This document shows, one piece after another, positions 25,105 through 33,302 of a DNA stretch of 34,508 bases. The translations under genes and the position numbers were made by a program. The notes beneath the pieces were generated by a model. That model saw only the letters and a list, made by a program, of their open reading frames with translations, searched no databases and was not told the DNA's origin. The first letter of the stretch is position 1. Every line of letters starts with the position of its first letter. This DNA comes from CAZJCK01 sp964544635 (GTDB taxonomy: Bacteria; Zixibacteria; MSB-5A5; GN15; FEB-12): assembly GCA_964544635.1 (NCBI GenBank), contig CAZJCK010000037.1, positions 1 through 34,508 on the forward strand, written 5' to 3'.

Positions 25105-26409
25105 ATGAACAGCACCAGAATGCCTCGCTTCACATACCAGGAGCCGTCCTCAAAAGACAAGCCACCGCAAGGCTTCAAACGGCTCTCCCCCGACAGCCTC
25201 CAGATAAAGTCGGGCGGCGGGGTAGTGTCGCTTTTTGGCCTGCCGTTCCTGGCCGCGGGTATTTTCCTGATCCTGGCCGCCACGCAAATCATTCCGTTCG
25301 ACAATGCCGATGACGTTCCCGGCTGGGCCTATCCGATGATCGGCCTGATGGCAATTGCCTTTACCGGTGTCGGCGGCTGGCTGGTCTTCGGTCGCACCTG
25401 GACCGTCGTCAACCGTGCCACCGGGACAATCGAGAAGATCAAAGGGCTGCTGGTGCCGATGAAACGTGAAACCGAGAGCCTCCGCCCGTACAACCGGGTG
25501 GTGATGCTGCTCGATGAAGGTGATTCCGACAGCCCCGACCGCTACCCGGTCCTGTTACGTGGTGCCGGCAAACAACAGTCGATTGTCGAGGCTCCCGATT
25601 ACCCGACCGCCTACACCCAGGCGACCTGCCTCGCCGAGTTCCTGAATCTGCCGCTGGAAGATGCCACCACCCCCAATACCCGTCGGCTGGCCGCCTCGGA
25701 ACTGGCCGCAACCCTGGCCGAACGAGCAAAAACTGAGGAAGCCTCACAGCGCTGGAAGACCCGCCCCGACAAGCCGTTCCACATGCAGAGCCGGATCGAG
25801 CAGGCCAACGGTGAGCTGATGGTTACGGTGCCACATCCGAAGTTCCGCCTCTGGCGCTACCTGCCAAACTTTATACCGCTGGTAGTTGTGCTGTATGTTT
25901 TCTTTGATGCAAAGGAGTTCTTCGACGGTTCAAAGACACCCGACGGTGTCCAGTGGGCGATCTTCGCCTTTGTCGGTTTCTTCTTCGTACTGCTGCCACT
26001 CCTGGGCGTGGTAAGCGGCGCACTGCGAGCGAAGTTCGGTTATACCCGGCTGACGCTATCGTCGCACAAGCTGAAACTCAGCCGTCGCAGTATACTCAGT
26101 GTGAAGTCGGAGTTCATTGATCTGTCCGACGTCATCGACATCGACTACGCTACCGCCGAAAAACGTCGGGGCGCGACGCTCGATGCTGCCCGGACGTCGG
26201 CAGCCGGTCATACTTCAGAGCTGCCGATGTCCCCCGATACCGAGCGCGCAGTCTATCGCGTCGTGAAGTGGGCGGCAAAGTACCTGCCGTCGAAGGGGAT
26301 CATCATCAAGTCGCGCAAGGGGCTGCACTATTTCGCCGCCGGTCTCCCCGACAAGGAAGTGGCCTACCTGCACAGCATGATCAAGGACTGGATCGCGCGA
26401 CGCGCGTAA
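25105..26409 (+). CDS. Membrane protein with two 2TM plus PH-like halves
   Basis: A protein of 434 residues from the chosen ATG; no family was recognised with certainty. Two hydrophobic hairpins are evident, at about 41-62 with 76-96 and at about 253-270 with 284-307. Each is followed by a soluble beta-rich stretch. The first (TWTVVNRATGTIEKIKGLLV) and the second (YTRLTLSSHKLKLSRRSIL, then IDLSDVIDIDY and a final helix) resemble bacterial PH-like domains. This suggests an internal duplication. Starts at 25066 (GTG), 25105 or 25120 are possible; none has a good ribosome binding site. It is the only gene on this strand between 8775 and 33285. Confidence 0.78.
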   Translation: MNSTRMPRFTYQEPSSKDKPPQGFKRLSPDSLQIKSGGGVVSLFGLPFLAAGIFLILAATQIIPFDNADDVPGWAYPMIGLMAIAFTGVGGWLVFGRTWTVVNRATGTIEKIKGLLVPMKRETESLRPYNRVVMLLDEGDSDSPDRYPVLLRGAGKQQSIVEAPDYPTAYTQATCLAEFLNLPLEDATTPNTRRLAASELAATLAERAKTEEASQRWKTRPDKPFHMQSRIEQANGELMVTVPHPKFRLWRYLPNFIPLVVVLYVFFDAKEFFDGSKTPDGVQWAIFAFVGFFFVLLPLLGVVSGALRAKFGYTRLTLSSHKLKLSRRSILSVKSEFIDLSDVIDIDYATAEKRRGATLDAARTSAAGHTSELPMSPDTERAVYRVVKWAAKYLPSKGIIIKSRKGLHYFAAGLPDKEVAYLHSMIKDWIARRA

Positions 26410-26436
26410 GTCCAGCGTTGCAGAACCCTACTTCTT

Positions 26437-29400
26437 CTACGAGCGCACTTTCGCCAGCAGGCCGTACACGCTGCTGTACGCTACCGGGATCAGTACCAGC
26501 GTGATCAACGTCGACGCCAGCAGGCCGCCGATCACGGCGCGGGCGAGTGCGGCCTGGATTTCGCCGCCGGCGCCCAGCACAAAGGCCAGCGGAAGCATGC
26601 CGAGAATGGTGGTACAGGTGGTCATGAGGATCGGCCGCAGCCGCAGTTTGGCCGATTGCATCACCGCATCGTGAACACCGAGGTTCTTGTCGCGTCGCAT
26701 CAGGTTGATATAGTCCACCAGCACAATTGCATTGTTCACGACAATACCAATCAGCATGATGATACCCATCAGGCTCTGGATATTCAGTGTCGTGCCGGTC
26801 AACAGCAGCGTCGGTACCACGCCGATAATAGCCAGCGGTACAGCCAACATAACAATGACCGGGTCAAGGAACCGTTCAAACTGCGCCGCCATCACCATGT
26901 ATATGAGAATGACCGCCATCAGCACGGCCAACAGGAAGTCGGTTTGGGCCTTTTGCTGCTCTTCATACTCACCACTGAACAGGACGGAGAACCCCTGCGG
27001 CATGGCAATAGTACGAATCTCACTCTGCAGCCGTTCGACTGCATCGCCGAGTGCGACCCCGCTTTCGAGATTGGCAGTGATGTAGGTAACCCGCTGACCG
27101 TCGATACGATCAATCTCGGTCGGACTGCGCCGACGTTCCGACTGCACCACTGCCGACACCGGGATGACATCGCCGCCGGCGCTGCGCACGGCGACATTGC
27201 CCAGGTCATTGGTTGTCAGACGGTCCTCCGGCTGCAGGCGCACCATGATCGGAAACTCCTCGCCACCTTCGCGATAAACACCGGCCCGCGAACCGCCGAC
27301 GTTGGTTTGAATGACCTGCGCAATATCGTTGACAGTCAGACCCAGTTCGGCCGTCTTTTCACGGTCAATAATCAGGTTCTGTTCGGGACGTCCTTCGCGA
27401 CGGCTCACCCGGACATCGGCGATCTCCGGCACTCGCTCGGCCACACCCTTAATGTCGGCGGCAATTCGATCGGCCATCGCCAGATCGTAACCGCGCAGCT
27501 CCATCTGGATGGCCTCGCCCCCGCCGGAACCGAACAAGCGGCGCAACATCCACAACCCCGACTGCGCCCGCACCTCGACCTCGCCGCCGGGAATACGACC
27601 GGAGATCTCGTTGCGGATGGCGTCGGCCAGTTCAAAACTGTTGACCGTACGCTGGCCTTCCGGTTTCAGCGAGATTTCCACCTCGGCATCACCGGGGCGG
27701 ATCTCCACCGAAACGTGCTCCACCTGATCGATCGGAATGACATCGTACACAATCTCTTCCATTTCCTGCAGGTAGCGTTCGACGACGGCAATATTCGTAC
27801 CCTGGGCCATCTCGAGTTCGACATCGATCTCATCGGCATCGGTTTGCGGCGCCAGTTCGACCGGCAACAGCGGCCAGAGCATCAAGGTGCCGGCCAGCAG
27901 GACGGCGGTCACACCGAAGACATACTTTTTGCCGGTCATGGCCCGGGCCAGCACCCTGGAGTAATGGTTTTCAAGACGTTCGAACCATTGTCCGATCCGC
28001 ACCCAGCGATCATCGGCGGGACGTTTACCGCCGGGCGGAACCGAGAGGTACCGACTGGCCAGCATCGGCACCAGCGTCAACGCCACCAGCAGTGAACAGA
28101 GCAGGGCAAACACCACGACCAGCGCCAGTTCGCGGAACAGCATGCCGGAGATAGTCTGCATGAACACGACCGGCAGGAAGATCACCGACGTGGTCAGGGT
28201 CGAGGCGACGATCGCGCCGGTCACCTGTTTGGTGCCGGTCAGGGCGCTCTCCTCGAGGGAGGCACGGTTCTCACGCAATCGTACGATATTTTCAAGCACG
28301 ACAATCGCATTGTCGACAATCAGCCCAATGCCGAGCGCCAGCCCTCCGAAACTCATCTGGTTGAGGGTCAGGCCATTGAAGTACAGGAGGCCGAAGGTAG
28401 CGATAATCGAAATCGGAATCGACAGCGCGATGATGAATGTGGTCGAGCCGTTTCGTAAAAACAGATAGAGTATGAACACCGCCAGCAAACCGCCGAACAA
28501 GGCCGACTGCGTGACCGTATCGATCGAATTCTGGATGAAGTCGCTTTGATCAATCACCATCATCAGGCTGATGTCGTCGCGTTCCGCATTGATACGATCC
28601 ATCTCGCGACGGATCTGCTCGGCGACGGCAACCGTGTTGGCGCCCGACTGCTTGCGCACTCCCAGTCGCACCATCGGCCGGCCGTCGATCTGAACCAGGC
28701 GGTTTAAGTCGGCGAAACCGTCATGTACCTCGGCGACATCTTTAACCCGAATCGGGAAACCGTCGATGACGGTAATAATGGTATTGGCGATCTGGTCCAG
28801 CGACTGGAATTCACCCTGGGTACGAACATACATGTCGCTCACACCCTCGCGCATGTCACCACCGGGAAGGGTTACATTCTCACGCTGCAACGCGGCGCGA
28901 ACGTCGGCCGCCGAGAGTTGGCTCGAGGCGAGGCGGTCGCGCTTGAGTCGCACCTGGATTTCACGGTAGACGCCGCCCCAGACATCAATGGAACCGACGC
29001 CCGGTATTTGATCGAAGCGGTGGGCTATCTCGCGTTCGAGAATGAGTGTCAGTTCGTCCATCGACCGTTCCGACTGGGCACCCAGAACGGCTACCGGGAA
29101 GTTGTCCGGGTCGAATTTCCATAACCGCGGCGATTCAACTTCGGGCGGGAAGTCGTCGCGAACGCGGTCAAGGGCGGCACGGACATCGTTGGCCGCTTCA
29201 TCGATATTGGTTCCCTGCGCGAACTCGAGGCGAACCCGGCTGCGACCTTCCTCAGAAGACGAACGCACCTCGGTCAGGTTCGGCACGCTGGCGATGGCGT
29301 TCTCGATCCGGTCGGTGATAATCGTCTCGATTTCTTCCGGACCTACATTGGGATAGCTGGTAGAAATACTGAGCTGCGGGTGTTCGATCGACGGCAACAG

Positions 29401-29505
29401 ATCGACCGGCAGGAAGCGGAAGCCCATAATACCGAGCACGATAATAATAAGGAACACCATGCTCGTGGCGATCGGGCGCTTTACGGCAAGACCGGTAATG
29501 TTCAT
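26437..29505 (-). CDS. RND efflux transporter, inner-membrane pump
   Basis: A 1022-residue proton-driven RND pump of the AcrB/MexB superfamily. It has the N-terminal helix NITGLAVKRPIATSMVFLII, two periplasmic loops, and the TM4 motif GGLALGIGLIVDNAIVVLENI. That motif has one Asp where AcrB has an Asp pair. The second half mirrors the first, including IMLIGIVVNNAIVLVDYINLMR. Substrates may be drugs, lipophilic compounds or other exported molecules; sequence alone does not tell. Its start overlaps the stop of the adaptor gene (ATGA). No TolC-type outer-membrane factor is in the window. Confidence 0.96.
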   Translation of the reverse strand: MNITGLAVKRPIATSMVFLIIIVLGIMGFRFLPVDLLPSIEHPQLSISTSYPNVGPEEIETIITDRIENAIASVPNLTEVRSSSEEGRSRVRLEFAQGTNIDEAANDVRAALDRVRDDFPPEVESPRLWKFDPDNFPVAVLGAQSERSMDELTLILEREIAHRFDQIPGVGSIDVWGGVYREIQVRLKRDRLASSQLSAADVRAALQRENVTLPGGDMREGVSDMYVRTQGEFQSLDQIANTIITVIDGFPIRVKDVAEVHDGFADLNRLVQIDGRPMVRLGVRKQSGANTVAVAEQIRREMDRINAERDDISLMMVIDQSDFIQNSIDTVTQSALFGGLLAVFILYLFLRNGSTTFIIALSIPISIIATFGLLYFNGLTLNQMSFGGLALGIGLIVDNAIVVLENIVRLRENRASLEESALTGTKQVTGAIVASTLTTSVIFLPVVFMQTISGMLFRELALVVVFALLCSLLVALTLVPMLASRYLSVPPGGKRPADDRWVRIGQWFERLENHYSRVLARAMTGKKYVFGVTAVLLAGTLMLWPLLPVELAPQTDADEIDVELEMAQGTNIAVVERYLQEMEEIVYDVIPIDQVEHVSVEIRPGDAEVEISLKPEGQRTVNSFELADAIRNEISGRIPGGEVEVRAQSGLWMLRRLFGSGGGEAIQMELRGYDLAMADRIAADIKGVAERVPEIADVRVSRREGRPEQNLIIDREKTAELGLTVNDIAQVIQTNVGGSRAGVYREGGEEFPIMVRLQPEDRLTTNDLGNVAVRSAGGDVIPVSAVVQSERRRSPTEIDRIDGQRVTYITANLESGVALGDAVERLQSEIRTIAMPQGFSVLFSGEYEEQQKAQTDFLLAVLMAVILIYMVMAAQFERFLDPVIVMLAVPLAIIGVVPTLLLTGTTLNIQSLMGIIMLIGIVVNNAIVLVDYINLMRRDKNLGVHDAVMQSAKLRLRPILMTTCTTILGMLPLAFVLGAGGEIQAALARAVIGGLLASTLITLVLIPVAYSSVYGLLAKVRS

Positions 29506-30866
29506 AGTGTTACCGCCGGGTTACGGACAACGCTGCCTATGAGAGTGGTATCGGGTTGACCGGCAGTCTCGCGTTTCATAATTTTTTCAAGCAGATCCTC
29601 ACGTTGCAGCTGCTGCAACTCCTCCACCCATTCCCATTTCACCGGCCGCACCCTGGCCATGCCGGTATCACTGCCCAGCAAGTCCTGGCCGATTGTCACT
29701 ATCCAGGCGCCGGAATCGATACCTCGAACACCGGCGTTCATCCGTCCCTTGGCGACAACCTCAACCGGGAAGAACTCGAACATCACCGGTTCGGTCAGGC
29801 CGCTGGGGCGGGGATCGTCGAGCATCGCAATCGGCTCGCCGGTCAACTGGTCCTGGCTGACAAAGATGCCGACATTGCCGGTCGTGGGATTTTCCCACAG
29901 CGCCGATAGCGGCACCAGCGTGGCCTCCTCGCTTTCGCCATAAAAAACGTCGACCGACACGAACATCCCCGGCTTCAAGTCATTGTTCGGATTGGGCAAC
30001 TCGATCTCAGCAGTAGTACTGTGCGTTACCGGGTGCAGGAACGGTGAGATACGCGCGATCGGGGCGCTCGCCAAACCGTCGCTCAGCGCCGGCGACATAA
30101 TCTCGGTGCGCATATCTTCGCGTATGTATGACAGCATGCGGTCGGTCAGGACGATCTCGACACGGACCGTATCGAGTTTGCCGATCGTAAACAGCCGCGT
30201 GTTTGCGTTGACCACCATGCCGATCTCGGCGTTTCGATTGCCGACCCGTCCTTCAACCGGCGCGCGGACAATCGCCCGCGACAGTTCCTCGCGGTGCTCC
30301 TCGACGGTCGCCTCCGCCTGCTCGACCCTGGCCCTCGCCAGTTCCGCTTCGGCTTCGGCAGCGATCGCCTCGGTTTCGATTGTTTCCAGTTCAGTCGGGC
30401 TGATCAGATTCTGGTTGGCCAGGGACTGACTGCGCTTCAGCTCCGCCTGTAATCGCTTGTGTTCAGCTTCGGCCTGTTTGGCCTGGGCGCGGGTAATCTG
30501 CAGGTTGGCCTCGGCCTGCTTGAGCTGCTCACGGTATTCGGTATCGCGAAGACGGACCAGCGGCTCGTCTTCCTGCACCAGGTCGCCGTTCTCGACATAG
30601 ACCTGCACCACTGCCGCACTCAATTGCGGGTACAGCTCGACCTGGTTTTTGGCCTTGACTACGCCGCTCAGGCGCTCGGTCAGGGGCAGGCTGCCCATGC
30701 GGCTCTCGACCGCCTCTACAGCCGGAACCAAACGCTCGGTCGAGCCTCGGCCGGCCCCACCTTCGGCCTCACCTGAGCACCCGAGAAACGACGAAATACC
30801 GAAGAGGAACAGGGTAGTTGTGACGATTGTGACGGTACCGCGGGCAACACTATAGTGGTCTGACAT
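29502..30866 (-). CDS. RND periplasmic adaptor (membrane fusion protein), lipoprotein
   Basis: A 454-residue adaptor that links the RND pump to an outer-membrane channel. The signal sequence ends in ISSFLGC with lipid-anchoring Cys30. The first lipoyl half is at about 85-105. A long alpha-helical hairpin rich in Ala, Glu and Gln follows at about 111-198, and the second lipoyl half IVRAPVEGRVG at about 199-209. The beta-barrel domain comes after that. The C-terminal extension beyond about residue 330 is longer than in AcrA-type proteins and unassigned. The ATG has GAGG 5 bases upstream, and the pump gene overlaps its stop. Confidence 0.94.
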   Translation of the reverse strand: MSDHYSVARGTVTIVTTTLFLFGISSFLGCSGEAEGGAGRGSTERLVPAVEAVESRMGSLPLTERLSGVVKAKNQVELYPQLSAAVVQVYVENGDLVQEDEPLVRLRDTEYREQLKQAEANLQITRAQAKQAEAEHKRLQAELKRSQSLANQNLISPTELETIETEAIAAEAEAELARARVEQAEATVEEHREELSRAIVRAPVEGRVGNRNAEIGMVVNANTRLFTIGKLDTVRVEIVLTDRMLSYIREDMRTEIMSPALSDGLASAPIARISPFLHPVTHSTTAEIELPNPNNDLKPGMFVSVDVFYGESEEATLVPLSALWENPTTGNVGIFVSQDQLTGEPIAMLDDPRPSGLTEPVMFEFFPVEVVAKGRMNAGVRGIDSGAWIVTIGQDLLGSDTGMARVRPVKWEWVEELQQLQREDLLEKIMKRETAGQPDTTLIGSVVRNPAVTL

Positions 30867-30996
30867 ATATCCTCAATGTTCTGGTGCAATTCTCTCATGA
30901 AAGGCACGATCAGTATTTCGTTCGGCTGGCCCGGGTATCGATGGCTTGTTCCTGATACACTGATCGACGGTCACTTGTTCCCGGCGGCACAGGCCC

Positions 30997-31031
30997 AAAA
31001 AACGGGCGGCCTGACATCAGACCGCCCGTTT
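30997..31031 (-). terminator. Intrinsic terminator of glnA
   Basis: Arms AAACGGGCGG (31000-31009) and CCGCCCGTTT (31022-31031) form a strong stem, with further CTG/CAG pairing inside the loop. On the minus strand six T residues (30997-31002) follow. It lies about 30 bases past the glnA stop. The remainder of 30867-30996 is the adaptor gene leader, where I see no strong promoter. Confidence 0.85.
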
Positions 31032-31060
31032 ACCACATCAAAAACTGTCAAATTGCCGGC

Positions 31061-32386
31061 CTACAGCATATTGAGATATTTGCCCAGTTCATAGCCGCCG
31101 ACATGGGTACGATACTCGTCCCACTCGATCCGCTTGTTCTCGATCAGCTTGTCGAACACATGCTGACCAAGTGCCTCTTTGGCCAGTTCGGACTTCTCAA
31201 ACTCCTCGATGGCTTCAATGAGAGAGCCCGGCAGGGTGTGAAGATTCAGTTCCCGCCGTGTTTCGTCATCCATGTGATAGATATTCTTCTCCATCGGTTC
31301 CGGCAGCTTGTACTTTTCCTCAATCCCCTTCAAGCCGGCGGCCAGCATGACCGCGAACGCCAGGTAGGGATTGGCAGCCGGATCGGGCGAACGCAGCTCG
31401 ACGCGGGTGGCCCGTTCCTTGCCGACACGGTACATCGGCACGCGCAGCATACTCGAGCGGTTACGCTGACCCCACGAAATATAGACCGGCGCTTCATACC
31501 CCGGTACCAGCCGCTTGTACGAATTCACCCACTGGTTCAGCACCAGCGTGATCTCGCGGATATGAGTCAGGATACCGGCCATATAGTACTTGGCCATTTC
31601 CGAGAGATGGTACTGACCCTGTTTATCAAAGAACAGGTTCCTGTCCTTTTCGAACAGCGACATGTGGCAGTGCATCCCGGAACCGTTCTGGCCAAAGATC
31701 GGCTTGGGCATGAAAGTGGCGTACAGGTCGTTCTCCTGGGCAATCTCCTTGACCACGAAGCGATAGACCTGGGAGAAGTCGGCCATCACCAGCGCCTCTT
31801 GATAGCGCAGGTCGATTTCGTGCTGGCTCGGGGCTACTTCATGGTGCGAACACTCGACCTGGACATCGAGCGCCTCGAGCGTACGCACGGTTGCTTTGCG
31901 CAGCTTGGTACCGATATCGACGGAGGTGTAGTCGAAGTAACCGGAATTGTCCAGCGTGATCGGCTCGCGGTCGTTTTCAAAGTAGAAGTATTCAATCTCC
32001 GGGCCGACATAATAGGTCCAGCCCTTGTCTTCGAGCCTCTGCAGGTTGCGGCGCAGCACCCAGCGCGGGTCGCCTTCATACGGCGTACCGTCGGGATTCT
32101 GAATATCGCAGAACATCAGCGCCACTTTTTCGCCGGCGATTTCCCACGGCAGGATGCGGAAGGTCTTCGGGTCCGGCCAGGCCATCAGGTCCGACTCTTC
32201 GATGCGGGCAAACCCCTCCACCGAACTGCCGTCAAACCCCTGGCCCTCTTCCAGGACCTGCTCCATTTCGGTGCGGGTGATCGACATCCCCTTGATGCGT
32301 CCGAGGATATCGGTGAAGCACAGCCGAATATAGCGGACACCTGATTCGTCGAGAATCCTGAGTATATCTTCCTTAGTCTTGGTCAT
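31061..32386 (-). CDS. glnA: Glutamine synthetase, type I (alpha subtype)
   Basis: Makes glutamine from glutamate, ammonia and ATP. The 441-residue protein starts MTKTKEDILRILDESGVRYI. It shows FDGSSVEGFARIEESDL, the metal-site motif GQNGSGMHCHMSLF, NRSSMLRVP, and DPAANPYLAFAVMLAAGLKGI. Its length and C-terminus lack the insertion and adenylylation-site segment of the longer GSI-beta type, so regulation by adenylylation is not expected. The ATG at 32384-32386 follows GGAGGGA; an in-frame extension to 32470 has no family similarity. It is monocistronic, with its own terminator. Confidence 0.97.
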   Translation of the reverse strand: MTKTKEDILRILDESGVRYIRLCFTDILGRIKGMSITRTEMEQVLEEGQGFDGSSVEGFARIEESDLMAWPDPKTFRILPWEIAGEKVALMFCDIQNPDGTPYEGDPRWVLRRNLQRLEDKGWTYYVGPEIEYFYFENDREPITLDNSGYFDYTSVDIGTKLRKATVRTLEALDVQVECSHHEVAPSQHEIDLRYQEALVMADFSQVYRFVVKEIAQENDLYATFMPKPIFGQNGSGMHCHMSLFEKDRNLFFDKQGQYHLSEMAKYYMAGILTHIREITLVLNQWVNSYKRLVPGYEAPVYISWGQRNRSSMLRVPMYRVGKERATRVELRSPDPAANPYLAFAVMLAAGLKGIEEKYKLPEPMEKNIYHMDDETRRELNLHTLPGSLIEAIEEFEKSELAKEALGQHVFDKLIENKRIEWDEYRTHVGGYELGKYLNML

Positions 32387-32444
32387 GTACTCCCTCCTTG
32401 AAGGGGCAAATAATGAGGATGAATGGTAATGAATAAGCCACCAA

Positions 32445-32474
32445 GTTATGAGTGGCCGGGGCCAATGCAAGCAA
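32445..32474 (-). promoter_or_regulatory. Promoter candidate of glnA
   Basis: TTGCTT (32469-32474) and CATAAC (32445-32450) are 18 bases apart on the minus strand, just past the dCMP deaminase gene. The match is moderate. The leader to the glnA ATG would be about 50 bases. Confidence 0.38.
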
Positions 32475-32493
32475 AAACACGGCTTTCCGGACC

Positions 32494-32991
32494 CTACAGG
32501 TCGTCGAGATGCAGCTCAATAGATTTATGATCGGGCGAAAGCTGACGGCAGTTAACCCCCGCCAGTTCGAAAATCTTACGGGCGGCGGCGAAAATCGGCT
32601 GACCATTGTACTTATCCGAAAGATAAACCACTTCTTTAATGCCAACCTGTACGATCAACTTGGCACACTCGTTACAGGGGAAGAGGGAGACGTAGAGCGA
32701 GGCACCGTCGAGGTCGGCTTTGTTCGACGAATTGGTAATGGCGTTCATCTCGGCGTGGCAGACATATGGATACTTTGTATCCAGATAGTCGCCGTCCCGG
32801 CCCCACGGCAGGATATCGTCAGAACAGCCGGTCGGGAAGCCGTTGTAGCCGATCCCGATGATCCGCTTTCTGCTGTTGACGACACACGCCCCGACCTGGG
32901 TGTTGGGGTCCTTCGAGCGTTTGGCCGAAAGCTGGGCGATCGCCATGAAGTACTCCTCCCAGCTGATATAATCGCTGCGCTTGGACTGCAT
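32494..32991 (-). CDS. dCMP deaminase, eukaryote-like
   Basis: A zinc-dependent deaminase that converts dCMP to dUMP for thymidylate synthesis. Of 165 residues, the zinc motif is CHAEMNA (His79, Glu81) with PCNEC (Cys106, Cys109). RSKDPNTQVGACVVN and GYNGFPTGCSDDILPW are typical of DCTD. The sequence is unusually close to animal DCTD, for example KRSDYISWEEYFMA at the start and LDTKYPYVCHAE. The ATG at 32989-32991 has no ribosome binding site. An internal ATG at 32946 has a strong GGGAGGAG before it, but that would remove the conserved WEEYFMA N-terminus, so I keep the upstream start. Confidence 0.92.
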   Translation of the reverse strand: MQSKRSDYISWEEYFMAIAQLSAKRSKDPNTQVGACVVNSRKRIIGIGYNGFPTGCSDDILPWGRDGDYLDTKYPYVCHAEMNAITNSSNKADLDGASLYVSLFPCNECAKLIVQVGIKEVVYLSDKYNGQPIFAAARKIFELAGVNCRQLSPDHKSIELHLDDL

Positions 32992-32997
32992 GCGGGG

Positions 32998-33025
32998 AAT
33001 GTATGTTTTTGCCGGTTGGATGCAA
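32998..33025 (-). promoter_or_regulatory. Promoter candidate placing the start at the dCMP deaminase ATG
   Basis: TTGCAT (33020-33025) and TACATT (32998-33003) are 16 bases apart on the minus strand. Transcription would begin within a few bases of the ATG at 32991, which fits the lack of a ribosome binding site and suggests a leaderless mRNA. Both boxes are only moderate matches. Confidence 0.35.
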
Positions 33026-33211
33026 AGTGAAAATGTGGGCTAACGCGACCGCCCCCACAAGTTCTGTTCGTAGAGAAGACCCGGAGTTTGTGACGGACCC
33101 GGCGTCGTACAATTATGTCGACGGAGCAGATTGGGGGACTGGATTCCCGCTTCCTCCGAAATGAAATGGATTGGCGCCCCTCGTCCGCCCGCTGTGACGA
33201 CCCGTCCGCCC

Positions 33212-33240
33212 TTGCCATCCTCTCCCCCATCCCCTATATA
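33212..33240 (+). promoter_or_regulatory. Sigma70-like promoter of the MDR oxidoreductase gene
   Basis: TTGCCA (33212-33217) and TATATA (33235-33240) are separated by 17 bases. The start would be near 33247, about 38 bases before the leader ATG at 33285. Confidence 0.55.
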
Positions 33241-33284
33241 CAACCGGTGAATCAACGATCCCCGAACGCATAAGGAATCCAACC

Positions 33285-33302
33285 ATGAGACATACCCGTT
33301 GA
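33285..33302 (+). CDS. Five-codon leader ORF overlapping the MDR start
   Basis: ATG AGA CAT ACC CGT TGA encodes MRHTR and is preceded by AAGGA at ideal spacing (8 bases), while the following gene's TTG has no such site. Its TGA overlaps the TTG (TTGA), an arrangement typical of translational coupling. A single missing base would instead fuse the two frames, so a sequencing or assembly indel is an alternative. Confidence 0.4.
   Translation: MRHTR

Larger units (their letters stand above)
32992..33298. other. Divergent intergenic region (307 bases)
   Basis: It lies between the divergent dCMP deaminase and oxidoreductase genes and holds the two promoters listed separately. The middle, about 33040-33200, contains pyrimidine-rich and CCGCCC-type stretches with no convincing ORF or RNA structure. 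Nothing else was recognised. Confidence 0.5.

Noticed and set aside
26656..28095. Plus-strand open frame of 479 codons opposite the RND pump gene
   Set aside because: His/Asp/Gln-rich translation typical of an antisense frame of a transporter gene; the minus-strand pump is unmistakable.
31103..32344. Plus-strand open frame of 413 codons opposite glnA
   Set aside because: Antisense to glutamine synthetase; no independent support.
32494..32946. Shorter dCMP deaminase start at 32946 with a strong GGGAGGAG site
   Set aside because: The site-like bases encode the conserved WEEYF residues, so the match is probably coincidental.
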